Part shown: one piece after another, positions 48,901 through 61,400 of the stretch | Layout of the letters: every line of letters starts with the position of its first letter | Position numbering within the stretch: position 1 is the stretch's first letter | Source of the DNA: Nephromyces sp. MM_2019 | Lineage: Eukaryota > Apicomplexa > Aconoidasida > Nephromycida | Direction: 5' to 3' | Assembly (NCBI GenBank): GCA_015657535.1 | Contig: JADHZB010002041.1 | Location: forward strand, 124,358-188,357 | DNA length: 64,000 nt | Notes under the pieces: model-generated | What the model saw: the letters and a program-made list of their open reading frames with translations, nothing else | Databases searched by the model: none | What the model was told of the DNA's origin: nothing | Translations under genes and position numbers: made by a program

Positions 48901-50926
48901 TGTGTTTTTTATGGGTTTCTGTGTGTGTCCTTTTTTTTGTATTTTTTCGTATTTTTTCTGTTTTTTTCACATTCATTTTAGTATTTCTCTTGACATTTGT
49001 CTTGTATGTGCTTTGCGTTTGTTTCTGGTCCTTTTTGTTTGTTTTATTGCTTCTTTTGGGGCTTTTTTGGTGCTTTTTTTATGGCGCTTTTTTTATGGCG
49101 CTTTTTTCCCAATTTATTTTCCTTCTTTAATCTTTTTTTTAATGCCTTTTTCAGTCTTTTGGTGTTCTTTTCACTTCTCTTTTACTCTTTTCTTAATAGT
49201 TTTTTAATAATTCCTTACTTGTATACACGCACGTTGAAGAGAATTTTCTGCAGAAACTCACCAAAACTTCTAAACGCTTTATTTATTAACTTCCTCCAAG
49301 CTCCCCACTATTTTTCTCTCCTTTTTCTGTGAATTTCAAACATTATCCTACCTAATTCACCTCAATTTTCTCCGTTTTTTTGGGCTTCCAGTTATGCAGT
49401 GCTCAAAACATCAATACTGCTGTATTATTCTTTCTATAATATATATATATATATATAAGTAAGCTTTACACAACTGCTAGCATAAACCTATATGAAGAAG
49501 AATCACAAGAGAATCGTGGATTTTTCATATGAGGACCTACTTTTTTTTCGGATAAAAATCCTCTGATTTTTTGCTTTATTTTTGAAAGAAACAGCAGCTT
49601 TCAGTGTGTGTTATGCGTTGATGTAACTCCATCACTTACCTTAGAATTTGTATGCAGATATCGCTGTTCTTCACTGAATATTAGTTTCTGTTGATAATGC
49701 AGCGCAATATGTCTATGATTTCCTTAGTAGATTATCAAGCGAAGAAGCTTCAAATTCTTGAAGTTGAATTGGTAAGCCTTTTTTTGTTTGAGTATGCAAT
49801 TTGCTTTTTGTGAGATTTTTCCCTGTTTGGGGGAATTGTGTGTGCATGTGTTTTTTAGAAGAGCTTTCAAGATGATGCTGAAGAGCATGCTGGGAGTGTG
49901 TTTATTTAGTAGTCTTTAGTTTACTTTTTAAGCTGTTTGTAAGTTGAGAGCTTTAATTGAAGATTTAAAGTTTAGTATAGGGGCTATGGAGTTTAGCAGT
50001 ATGAATAGCTGGTGGGGAGAAATCGAACAATGTAGCATGTGGCGAATGAAGAGTCTAATGTGTGGTGATTAGGGAGGCTAGCGTATAGCTGTTGAAGAGT
50101 CTAGCACTTGGTTATCGAAGCGTCTAGCGTATAGAAGTTGAAGAGTGTAGCTGAAACTTTCGGCTTAAAAGCAAGTTTCTCTTCTTTTCTAGTTTTTACG
50201 AAAATTCTTAAAAAATTCCTTTTTTTTGCAGTTTTTCTTCTGCTTCTTCTTTTAATTGAGCACCATAGAAGATTCGTTTCCCGTAGTACATATAGCCTTG
50301 TTCTAGCAAATTTCCTGTTTGTATTTGACGATGATATTCTGCTCATGAAGCAAAATCTTCAGGCTTATTATGCCTCATTTTGAACAGCTTCATGCGGTTT
50401 TTTTTTCTGCCTCTTCTTCAGTTGCATGTTAAAACTGTTCTTACAGTCCAATTCAGAATGTGTATACTTCATGTTAAATTTTCTTATAGAATTTTATGTT
50501 TCTTAGCGTTTTGATGCTTGTGCTGCAATTTTTGTGGTTAGTGTGCAGCAACGTAGAAGATTGTTATGAATCCAGAGAAAGAGGTTTTTCTGACACTTTG
50601 AGGAAGTTGATTTTTTTCTTTTTTCTTGTCGTAATTTATCCCTTTTGTTTGGGATGCTGAAGATGCCTTTTTTGAAATAATTTCGGAACTTTTGTTAGTG
50701 AAATTTCACCTGATATATCTGATTTTATTATTCCTTCTTTTGTTTGCTATTATTGTGGAAAAATTGCTTGAAATATTTTTTTGTTGTTTATTTCATCACT
50801 TCTTTTGCCATTGTGTTTGTGTGCATTCATGCGATACAGAAGAAAAATCCGGAAGGTCGCAATCTGCTTCAGCAGCTCGAGAGTACAGTTTCTCTGCCAA
50901 ATAGCCCCTTAGCAGCCCAGGATTAG
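29819..50926 (+). CDS. 1275-residue coiled-coil protein with Sec16-like motif at N-terminus (complete, 26 exons)
   Basis: Exons: 29819-29850, 30583-30816, 31777-32153, 32742-32812, 33392-33455, 33977-34041, 34626-34662, 35481-35644, 36204-36293, 36866-37101, 37874-37943, 38670-38862, 39364-39496, 40088-40211, 41039-41207, 41441-41525, 42220-42406, 42802-42840, 44052-44507, 45397-45503, 45955-46228, 46809-47009, 47648-47821, 48509-48598, 49703-49771 and 50840-50926. All junctions are GT-AG and the phase holds from ATG to TAG. Residues 21-37 (LGDENKFYYNKELKRWV), followed by GEE and LPPPPK, match the short conserved C-terminal motif of Sec16, the ER-exit-site scaffold. A Ser/Pro-rich linker follows to about residue 350. 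Residues about 360-1250 are mostly helical coiled coil, densest at 715-1225 (KKLAESKENLRTETEETLMK; KLIELQHQKEELQQIR). It ends LPNSPLAAQD. No membrane segment or motor domain was seen. A tether or scaffold at the early secretory pathway is inferred, not shown. Confidence 0.85.
30981..31098. repeat. 59-bp tandem duplication in intron
   Basis: TATATGTGACAAATCTTATG begins at 30981 and again at 31040. Each copy includes a TG run and TTACTATTGTAACACTTCT. A more diverged relative (GTGACCCATCTTATGTATG) precedes it near 30949. It lies within the second intron of the long coiled-coil gene. Confidence 0.85.
31581..31743. repeat. 45-bp minisatellite, about 3.6 near-identical copies
   Basis: Units start at 31581, 31626, 31671 and 31716 (partial). 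Each begins AGACAACACAAGCAACACAC and ends CACACACAGCCC. The copies are essentially identical, so the array is recent. Because 45 is a multiple of three, all frames through it stay open, giving false 15-residue repeat proteins on both strands. It is intronic in the long coiled-coil gene. Confidence 0.92.
38563..38662. repeat. 53-bp tandem duplication in intron
   Basis: CTGTGTGCGCTAAACAAACC begins at 38563 and again at 38616, followed in both by TTTTATATATATTTGTCTG and a TG run. The copies are identical over about 47 bases. The second copy ends just upstream of the acceptor at 38669, so the duplication carries the sequence just upstream of the splice site. Confidence 0.88.
41683..41957. repeat. 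68-bp tandem repeat spanning an assembly gap
   Basis: The unit beginning TCGTGTATCTCTCTGCGTGT and ending GCTTATCTCTGTGTGC is 68 bases long. One full copy starts at 41707, and the next visible copy starts at 41911 after the N run. The offset of 204 equals three units, so the masked stretch most likely holds further copies. It lies within one intron of the coiled-coil gene, and the coding frame is unaffected. Confidence 0.85.
41774..41910. other. Run of 137 undetermined bases
   Basis: An N run lies inside the 68-bp repeat. Frames that cross it (poly-X peptides on both strands) are artefacts. Confidence 0.99.
42923..42963. repeat. Longest TG dinucleotide run
   Basis: An almost pure TG tract of about 40 bases lies on the sense strand of an intron in the coiled-coil gene. 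Many shorter TG tracts occur in other introns, for example near 33370, 33955, 37440, 38890, 40060, 40840 and 41245. Confidence 0.95.
45110..45320. repeat. TTCATC/TTCTTC-rich low-complexity tract
   Basis: A pyrimidine-rich degenerate TTC/ATC tract lies in an intron. On the minus strand it yields a Lys/Met/Glu-rich frame (45043-45351), and on the plus strand a Ser/Phe/Leu-rich frame, neither of which is supported as a gene. Confidence 0.7.
49437..49457. repeat. AT dinucleotide run
   Basis: A tract of about ten AT units lies in the intron preceding the exon at 49703 of the coiled-coil gene. Confidence 0.9.
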
Positions 50927-51259
50927 AAACTGACTTAAATATAGCTTGTCCTTCATGGGGAGATCGCCCCTAGAATCTTTGCAAAAACGAGAAGTTTTCC
51001 CTGACGCATTCCTATTCTAAAACTGTTATTTTTACAGGATTTTAAGTCTAACTTTTTGATTTTTGTGATTAGAAACTCCTTACCACGTAATTTTTTAAAG
51101 CAAGGGTTTTTTCTCAATATATCAACGTCTGTAATTTTCTCATGAGATACTCTCGTCTCTTGTGGTAAATATTTATTTACTACTTTTAACTGTTTTGGGT
51201 GTTTAAAAAACTTGCTTTAAGATTTGATGTTTTTAGTTTATGCGTAGATCAAGGTGATT

Positions 51260-51684
51260 TAGAAGCTACATCAAGAGTTGTTAGACAGATTTTCTGAAAA
51301 GCCTCCCGGTTGCTCTACATTCAGATTGCCCCAAAAAATACGAGTTCCATTAGTAGCTACAAACAAGATATATTTTGCTCGGAAAGAAGATTCCAGATTT
51401 CATGATGTATTACTAAGATGTATATCTAAAGGAGAGATATTTAGCAATCCAGATAGTTTAGAGCTCCCGATGTGTTAATCCCGGCTTTACCAATGTATAT
51501 TACACATTTGGAGTGGGCAAGAAGAAAACTGCTGTTCTCTTTGCTGATTGCTCGAAAGAAAAGCATAGATCGCTTTATTCCTTTGAATACCCTTTGGGCT
51601 TGTTCTGCATATATATTTTTCCAATTTTCTCGCAATCATTTGCTGAGAAAAATTAGCCTTCAACTAAGTGTAGCCGACGGATAA
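51260..51684. other. Candidate exon(s), strand ambiguous
   Basis: On the plus strand, after GATTTAG, a frame reads KLHQELLDRFSEKPPGCSTF and RKEDSRFHDVLLRCISKGE to a TAA near 51478. A second frame (LEWARRKLLFSLLIARKK) follows to 51684. On the minus strand, a strong acceptor (TTTTTCTCAG, near 51645) opens a frame reading MIARKLEKYICRTSPKGIQR. Either strand could carry real exons, and no family is recognised. Confidence 0.25.
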
Positions 51685-53700
51685 AGATGTAGTGTGATCC
51701 TGCTCTTATTCTTTCGCTGGTATTTAAAGGGAATTTGAAGCGAATACTTGCGTTAATTAACCACTTTCTCAAGGATATTGCTACCTTTTTTATCTTTTCT
51801 CAGCATCTAGTTTGTCGCTAGCACTATTTAGGTATTTTTTAAACTATAAACCGCAATTCCAGACTATTTTTTGCTGCTCGCCTATATTGAAGGGACTAAT
51901 TCTTCAAACCCGATGGCGGCAGCCGCTTTGAGATATTTTAACCTGTAGAGATTTGCTTTCAAAAATCCCTTGGAATTAAGCTTTTCAACGGTTATAATAG
52001 TTCAGCTTCCTCTCTTATCTATGCCAAAGGATTTTTTTGATAATTAAAAACCTCAGTTTGGCGTCTTGGCTGCACTCCAGTTTCGGAGAATTAGTCTGTG
52101 CTTCTTGATTTGTGAATTAGCTACTTTATAGTTACGGCACCTTTCTTGAGGCTGAAAAAAATATTTTCCTAGGAGCCTCCCAAAGAATTATCCTTATTCA
52201 TCTTCTTCCACGCAATTTGTCCTGAAAAATAACAAGCTTTCCGCTGAGCGACGGACTAAGTTTCAGTTCAATATCTGTATTCTGGGTATATTTTTGAGTT
52301 TTACTTTGAATATTATTCAAAGATGTATTTTTTGTCCGATTTTTGAGGAAGCAATATGAGAGTCAGCGCTAAAATGGGTAGTTCTTCCGCGCCTATTCAA
52401 GCACGCGCATTAATATTTTCATATTTTGCAGCTCAGGATAACTTATCATTGCAAGTATCATTCTTCAGTATGCTTGCCTAAATTATGCTGACAAAAAATG
52501 GCTCGTGCAGCCAAGTGAACAACGTTCGTTGCTAGAAGTTAAAAGAGCATTAAGGTCTCTAACTGAAAGGGCAAATCAAATCTTATTGCTATTTTTTTGG
52601 GTTAGAAGGCAAAATGAATAAATTAATATCCCTTGTGTAATCTTTTTGTTATGCACATAATTAGATTTCTCTGTACCTGCGACCAGCTTATAATTTTTTC
52701 ACTAAAAAATGAGTTTAGATCATTAATCTTAGAATTCCCTAATTTTAATACTAGCTTCCAAATAGTCAGGTAAAAATGTTATACGCAAGTCTACACATGG
52801 GGTACGAGGATATATGTAGTACTTTACTCTTTATATGCAACTTCTTTATAATTTCAGGATGCATGCAACTGTTTCAAGCTACGTTTAACCCTATCGGATT
52901 GCACATACACTAATTTGGCTTGCCTCTATTTGACAAGAGATTATATATGCCAAACTGTTGCCCCTCATGGAGTGACAGCAAAGATTGATACCAAAACTTA
53001 TTTTCCAAGAAGGAAAAGTTTCTATTGACCCAGATGAAGCTGCAATTGAAAAAAGTTCGAATTTATGTGCGAAATAAACGCTCAGAGCGAAGTTTTATTG
53101 GGCATTAGTCGCTTATTTAACTCTTTTTTGGAACTAATTTTATGTACGCAGTTGCCGCATTTTCACTGTCCTCTTAAGATACTTTATATGATAGCGTGCG
53201 CGCGATTTCCCTATAGTGCGCGCAAGCGTTTTAATTTCCGTACGAAAATCAAAATTAGTAATCGAGAGTTAAGAATAGTTGCTAATAGTATTATGAATTT
53301 CTTCTTCCCTAGGTCCTCTACCCTTTCGCTGGCACAGCTTTGAACCGCAGCTAATCTCTTGTGGAGCACTTGTTTGGCAGTTCTTGCAAAGGACGCATCG
53401 TTATAATCACTGCTAGTGAGCTATGTGGAAATGCATGTTTTTGTGGAGTTCCAGCAAATAATAGCATTGCCCATCAGATGGATGGCGCTTCTGAATAGTT
53501 TCAGTGTGGCAGCGAAATTAAAATGAGCTTCCACGTGTGTAGTGATTTAAGTTTTAGGATAGCTTACGAAGCTGCATAAGTCGCTGTGCTATGGCACAAA
53601 ACTTGATACCCTGAAGAATACATCTCGAAGTGTGATTACCATCATCTTTTTTTATTGGCTTGATCATCTTTCGAGGCAGTACGTCAGCATACTCAAAGCA

Positions 53701-53863
53701 TCAGCAACGCTAGCATGTACTTAAACTGTCACCAAAGCTGCGAACATAAACTATCAGCTTTGGCGTATTTAAACTATCACCAACGTGAGCATGTACTTCA
53801 CTATCACCAACATTAGCACAGTGAAACTATCAGCAACATTAGTGTGTGCCGCAACTATCAACG
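53701..53863. repeat. Degenerate tandem repeat of 23-30 bp units
   Basis: Six to seven diverged units begin TCA(C/G)CAAC and end in AACTA or CACTA, for example TCACCAACGTGAGCATG and TCAGCAACATTAGTGTG. Unit length varies, so the array is old or evolved by slippage. It lies in unassigned sequence upstream of the kleisin gene. Confidence 0.7.
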
Positions 53864-55456
53864 TAAAGGCTATATCACCTCTCGCAGCACTTTGAAAGCA
53901 AAATTTAAAGGGATTACATCCACTTTGGCCTTTACCCCGTGATGACTCAGCTTGTACCAAATATGAAAACATCTTGTACTGCCAATTACCCTGCTATTAG
54001 CCGCGGGGGCAACCTTATGGCTCGGCGATGTATTTAAAATTCGCACAATTAGCTACCTGTGCGATGGGGCCGTGGTATAAGTTTTTTTGGAGCTTTCACA
54101 GTCTTTTGATTTCATCTCACTTGTCTTGTCACCTTAAGCGACTATGCTGATAGCTATCCTTCGCTATATTTTTGCTGTCCTTTTTTTTATCCCTACGTGG
54201 GGGGAAATAGCAAAGAAAAAAAATGAGCTTGCTCTGCGTAGTTAATGCTAGTCGTACTGCTGCGACATTGCTGACAGAGCTACGTAAAAATAATTGTAGC
54301 GTGCAATATATACAGGTGAGCTGTAACAACTATGCAGCTCCGTAATATTCTCTACAAAATATTGCCAGCGTCTAGCCATTCTACTGCTTCCCCTATGCTT
54401 CTGGATTATATTACACTGCACATCAACCCACAGACGTATATTCCGAAAAAGGGCCAAAAAAAACCACAATATCGCGAAACTCATTCTTCATATTATCTGT
54501 ATTCCCTCTGTAACAATGATGCATTTTTTTTCCGGGTAGCCGCTGTCAGTAAAAAACCACGAAATCACTCATTTATCGAGCTTCTTTAAGATATACGCAA
54601 AATAGTTTATCAAATTTTCGTTCATTGGGCAGCAAACAATTATCGTTTATTTCTGAAAAAAAAGTAGCCACTTTGTCCCAGCAAACTATTCAGTCTCAAA
54701 AAATGGCGATATCTGGAAGAGACGTTCAGCTTCAAGGCATCCTTTACGACGCTAAATGTGGGTACCGCAGCGTTTGACTTGCCGCTTGCATTAGTTTGCA
54801 TGCTATATTGCTTTTCGAAACGATAATTAAGTTTTTTAGGCAGCTTCGATTTTGCTGCTATTCACTAATAGCGCAGAATAAATAAGCTAAGTTTTGGTAC
54901 TTAAGGAAAATTATATAAAGTAACACTTTTTTTTGGAGGGGCAACGAAGAAAAAATTTTTTGAATATCACAAAAAAGCCTAAGTTATCTGAAATTTCTTC
55001 CAAAAAATTTGTGTAAGTAGCAGCCAATTGCCTCATGAATTATAATTTAAAGATGTAAATTAGCTTAAAAAACACACTTAAATGGTGTTGTTAGATACAA
55101 ACATTGCGCTAGTTAAACAAAACTGATGGAAAGATTATTCCATCGTGGAGATAAGATTTTAAAAGTAATTTGCAGCTACTTCAATGTCGCCGCAAAGTTA
55201 TAACCTTTCTAGGTAAGCAACAGAGGTACTTGTACGAAACACTACAGCAGCAATTTAATCGGCTTATCTTTAGTATACCTTATAAATCGGGGAGCTTACA
55301 ATAAAAAATCCATGCGCATGATATCTCAGAAAGAGTAATCATTATTTTCACCTTACTGCACCTGGGACTGGCAAATCTGCGCTATAATTTTTTTTTGCAA
55401 ACTTTGATAGGAGAAAAACTTTGTACTTTCCTGATACTCTGCAAATTTTTTTACAG

Positions 55457-58400
55457 CTTCTATGGGACAACTCTGGACTGTTGGAACTATAGGTGTAGAT
55501 GCAACATTAGGGGGCCATAAGCTGTTCCAAAAGCGCTCAATCACCGCTTTATATCTTCAACAATACATTGATGACTTTAAGCTTATTGCGAAAGACTTAA
55601 ACCTAAGACATTCTGGCGCCATGCTTTTTGGGCTATCAATGCTAGTTTATAAACAATGTGATTACTTAGATAAAGATGTTACCCTGTTCATGAAAAAGGT
55701 AAGCTATCAGCTTTTTCGAAACCTATCGGCAAAAACTTTGAATAAGTGAACATGAAATAAAATTAATATAATATTTGAATTGTTGTCTACATATTTACGC
55801 AGCAATCTTATTTTTTAGGCTTTATTCCAAGCCTTCATTTTAATTCAGTTTTTTTAAAGTTTAAGTCAAGAATACGTCGCAATATAATTGGTTTTAGCTT
55901 ATTTTTTTGCTCTTTTTAATTTTTTTGTATGGGAACACCTGAAAAAATTTTCCGACTCTGTTCAAAATTTAAGCAGCACTATAAATAAGACAATTCACTC
56001 AGACTTAATGATAAAAGAAAGAACCTTTGGATAGCCAATTGAAAAAATGATATTTTTTACTGAATAGTCCAACTTAAAGAAATATCGCTTGGTTCCCTAG
56101 ATTAACTTTTTTGAATTTTTTGGTCATCCAGCTTGCCGTATTCTGCCTTCTGCATAAATTTTGTACCCGTGTGCATCACTTGCCTTTTTGTGAAGATGTA
56201 TAACAAAAACAATTCTGAATTCAAAAACAATCTACTAAATTGGTATTGATTTATAATTGCTACCTTTATCAATAATTATATGTTTTTTTTAAGCTCCACT
56301 TAGTTATTGTAAAGCCTTGGCTACGCATGCTTGGCATCACTTTCTAAAATGTTGCTACTTTATTAAACTTTGCAGTATAAGCTTAGACTTTAAATTTTTG
56401 AATGTAACAAAAGTCTTCTCGTATCGTAATAGCCTGTTTAAATAACTTAGGTTTAAATCGATCCTCATGAGCGGAGACACCGTTGAATTTTCTATTGACG
56501 GCATAGAGCAGCTTGAGGTTTGAGTTTTTGGGTATGAAGAGGATTTTATGAGCCGATTTGCATGATTGCTGACTACCCTGTGCTACAAGCATATCACAGT
56601 AAATTCATAGCTCGCGCTCCTCTCTTTGAGAGTACAATAAGAGAAAATTCAAAAATTCTAGATATTACAGGCTGGTTCAAATTTCCAGCACTGAAAGCAG
56701 TTAAATTGATAAAACTTTAAGGAAAAGTATTTTTTCAAAGTGCCCATGATTTAAAAAAAAAGAAATTTTATCAGTCCAGCACGAAGTTGGGTATCTATTT
56801 AAGCACCGGAAAGATTTATGGTATTTTGCTCTTTGAAACGTCATTTTTTGGCTGCTTAAATCTAAAAATTTGTGCTTTGCAACTGCAGTGCACCAAAGAA
56901 CTAATTAATGAAACGGTTTTGAGGATGCAAGGAGATTTAGCTACTATACCCGCCTCTCGTTCACGCGGAAGGAAGCATACCAATGTGGGAGTTGAAAACG
57001 ACCAACCAGCGCGAATCTTGGACTACGAAGAAATAAAGCTTGAAAATGTATATTTAAACACTTTTAGTGTTCCTAAAAGTAGCACAGTCTGCTAAGCTGA
57101 AATTTTTTATTTAAAAGTCCTTAAATAGTGTAGAAAGCGTGTATTTTCCCCGCTATATGAAGATTCTTGGTTTCTTTAGTTTTATTGCAATCAACAATTT
57201 GGTTCCTAAAATTGGGTTTTTATGACTGAAACTGCTTTTAACTTTTTTTTTACTTATTTTATAAAAGCGAATCAAAATCTTGGTACTTTGTGATTTCACG
57301 CATTTTATTTATACAGCAGGAGAGGCTAAAAAATGGGAGCCATCAAATCCAATTTAGCAGGCCTAAGCACATGATGGCGGTGGAGGACATAACGCTAATG
57401 GAAGATGCCAATGACTCGGTTAAAATTTTTTTTGATAATTGCCTGATACTGGAATAAAACTTTGGTTTTTTTATTTTCAGAAGAATGAAATTACACCTTA
57501 ATTATACAAAAATAAATCTTACGGAGTACCTTAAAAAAAAGTCTTTTGGACTGCCTTTCGCATATATGTATATGATTACAATCACTAGACTACATTTAAC
57601 CACCTTGTGATAAAAATAATTTTGATATAAAATGCATCTTCATAATAAACTACGTTGAAATATCTTTTCAAAATTCATATAAAAAATTAAATAGTAAGAA
57701 ATGATAGTAATACGTTTTTGATTTAATTTTTGCTACGCAGTTTTTAGCTATTCCCGGAGACTATCATGAAGACCCAAACTTATTTGATCCCTTAAACGCT
57801 GGCATGACAGTCCTATCGCCAGACTTACCTGCAGACTATTTTAATAACCAAAAACATCAAGGCGGTACAGAACACACCGAATTTTTGCGACTTTTTCTTT
57901 ACCAAACACTTGTTTTGCTCTACTTTTTTTTAATTTTATGGGAAATCTGTAATCTGAGTAATTTAATTTTAAAAATACTTAAGAAACTTTGCTCTGTCTT
58001 AACAATGTTTGTAATTGAGACTTCAATTTGTTTAGTCAAAAAATTTCAATTGCCATATTTCCTGCTAAAAACTTAAAACGCTTAACGTAATACTATACTT
58101 TTAGCTGCTTAACTTTATATTTAGAATGGAAAATAAGGCAAAAATTATATAATTTATGTATATGTTCTCTACAGATTCTCCATCAAAGCGATTCAAACAT
58201 GCGTTTGAAGAAAGTTCTATCACAGCTTTGGAAAAAAATGATGCATTTTCGCTTTTATATAATATGGTAACCAGTATTTTTTGCTCGTAGCTACTAGCAT
58301 ACTGCTAACATTGAAAGATTGCTTATTTAAATTTAGTAACTTTGGGTTGAGGAAGACAGGAATGTTTTCATAATATTGAGGATGGGGTGGCACAATAAAA

Positions 58401-61400
58401 ATTTATTTATATTCCGTACAATTTTTTTTGCTTTTTTCATTTATATTGCGAGCTTTGTAGTTATTTTTTTTCATTTAGGATGAGCATAACGGGAATTTAC
58501 CAGGTTCAGACGAAGAAAAAGTTGCGAACAGTCAACTTCTTTTTATGGATACAAAACATGAGGAAATTGAAACCGAAAAATCTGGTTCTTCAAAAAGTAA
58601 TTCACAAATTTTTAAGCCCTCGCTATTAAATAAAAAGGTAAATTTGTAGTTCTTTTAAAGTAGGCATATTTAAGAGCAAAACAAATTTATTTTAGTAAAT
58701 TATTTCAATAAAAACAAGAAAAAAGCGGCACCATTTTTGTGTGCTTTGGTAGTATTTGTTTGTATTTAATTGCACAATTTGGATAATTTTGCTGATTTTC
58801 TTTTCTGAAAAAAATTGCTCTCAAAAGTGCAAATTTACTTTGGATAATTACTGTTACTAGAAAAGCGAGTAAGGAAAAACAATTTTTTAGACACAGCTGC
58901 AAGATTACTTCATTTTTCATTTAATCATACATTTCGTATATAAAAAAAGCTGTTTTTCTTTGGCTAATAGCCTTACTGCATAACTTTAAAAAAATTATTA
59001 TTAAATTACATTTTTGAAGTTTTTTTTGTGTTATGTTCTCAGTTTGTTGTAGACCGTATGCTTAATCTTGAAGTTCCGAATGAAAGCATGAAAGCATCCC
59101 AAAAAAGAGGGAACTTTTTGCGGTCAATACTATATCAAACCCGGCAGCTTGGACTACAGAGAAATGTATTTTTGATGCTCTCTACAGACGAAAAAAGAGT
59201 AGGTTTTTTTTTTATAGAACACTAAAGTCTCCTATGAAGCAAGTAAATGAGAAATATTCTGCATGTTTTTCTATTTTTGTTATTTTACCACCACTCCATC
59301 TTATTGATATAGCGCATTTACAATATTACATTTTATTGCGTAAATTTTTAATCAATTTTGTGATGAATCATCATTTTAAAAGCTTCTTTTTTGATCTTTT
59401 CAAGTTGCTGAAATTTTTACAGACTTTATTAAACTCAAGCAGTTCCAGGACCTGGCTAGCTGATCTTTCCAATCAATTATCAAAATTAGACTACACTAAA
59501 AAAAATGGTAAAAAGAGGGTGAGAACACTCGCCAGCGAGACTCAAGATCCAAAGTTACGCTGTTTGCAAAAGCCTAATGTAAGAGCTGTTGACAAGCAAA
59601 TTAGAAAAAATTCTATTTTAAAGCTTTTTAGTGTGAAATGTAACGTCTTTTTTTTTATGTTGGCAAATCTTTTAAAGTAGCAAACTTTTACCCAAAAAAT
59701 TTCAGCCTTTCTTTTTTTGTTTATTACGCCCCCCCAAAGCAATCTTCAGCACGCTTTGCCACAATAATAGCAGCACAAAAGTAAAGAAATAACCAAAATT
59801 TCCTTGTTATTATTACATTGTAAGCATTTCTGATGAACTTTCATTCATGTTTTTGGTATATAAAGGACCAGATGACAAGTTCCTCCAAGCAAAAAATGTC
59901 TTTAAATAATATGAAAGCTGCGGAAAGTCTTGAGAATTTTAAGCTTAGCTTTGATAAAACAATAAAAACCCCGCGGAGAGACAGCGATATGGAAAGCGGT
60001 AAAACAACATTGGAAAAAATTTCTATAAAACCTAAAAGTTTTTCATTTGACCGTTTAAAACCCAAACAAACTTAACTTTTTCACGAAGAAAATTAAACTT
60101 TTTGGAGCACACTTTTTATTTAAAAAAGTTTATTATTTTTGCATTATAATCAAAATGTATCTGCAAATGCTTGAAAAAAAAAGATTTAAACAAAATTTTA
60201 AACCTACTTTTATCCTTTGCTCCTTATCAGAAAATTTGAGTCAAAATGATCAGCTTGATATGGAATACGTTGAGACCTTACGAGGAATATATGGGAATGA
60301 AAACTCTTCAGCTATCAACCACTTTAAAGTAATTTTTAATTTTAAAAAAGTGTTTTTAGCATAAATTGCAATTTTACCGTATTTCTTAACTCTTTTTAAT
60401 CGGTTGAAAATTGCTTGCGAATGAAAATCAGCTTTTTCTCTATTTTAAGCGAGATTTTATCTTTTAAAAAGGAATCATGCTCAAAAAAAATGCGGAGCCG
60501 ATTTTTCAAAATAGTTTGAAAATTAAGCAGCCTAATGTTTTTTGGTTCCAAAATTTGAAAAAATGAATGAAAAAAGCTTTCAGTTTTTAAAGCGCTAAAT
60601 TTGGCGTATTATGTACACTAATACTGTTTTTTATTTAGCTAGAAAAAATTATATTTAGAATTTCTGCCTTATTCCTGCATATTATTTCAGTCCAAAAGCT
60701 TTCAAGGAGTGGAAGATCCACAGATTAATACTCCAAACAGCTCAAGCAGCTCTGAAGATCCACTAAAACAGCTTTCACTTGAAGCTTTAAGCAATGAATC
60801 AGGCTTCTCCCAAAATTTTGCGTTCAGCAAAAGTCATAGACACAATTTTCAAAGCAAGTATAATCTTCAGCCAGGAAGTATGAAACATTATGGGAGATTT
60901 GATGCAAAAGAAAGTGGTAAAAAAATGATTTTAAATTGATCAAAATACGTGAAATCAGATATTGTATAGTGAATATATATGCAAACTATGAATAGATAAA
61001 TATTCTTTGTATATAATATGAATTGATATATTAAATTATGCATATATATAATGGCAATATTAATATCTTATGAATAATACAGGATTATAGCTTCACTCAA
61101 AAATTTTAACCCTTTATGTTGTATGCAAATATAATTTGCTCCTAGCGCATACTAAAGAAAATATTGAATTTTTGAATGGCAATCAAACTGATTTGGAAAA
61201 ACTTTGTAAAAAACATCAAGTTTTTATCTTAGTCTATAATTTATTAAATAAAATATTTCATTGTATAATCAATAATTAGATAAAACTATCCTTGCTATAA
61301 AAAAACGCTTATATCTACTTTCAAGTAGCTTTATTTTTATAATGTATATATTGACTTTAGAAAAAAGCATCAAAACTTTGGGATTGAGATTTGAAAATAT

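Larger units (their letters stand above)
50927..55456. other. Unresolved interval between coiled-coil and kleisin genes
   Basis: This holds the 3' end of the coiled-coil gene and should contain the first coding exon of the kleisin gene, which I could not find. Apart from the candidate exons at 51260-51684 and the repeat at 53701-53863, I see only short frames. None has a clear motif. Confidence 0.35.

Noticed and set aside
48891..49332. Phe/Leu-rich 'membrane protein' frames on the plus strand
   Set aside because: They are T-rich intron sequence between phase-matched exons 48509-48598 and 49703-49771.
56280..56530. Frame MSGDTVEFSIDGIEQLE as an extra kleisin exon
   Set aside because: It needs an incoming phase of 2, but the preceding kleisin exon ends in phase 0 and the following one starts in phase 0.
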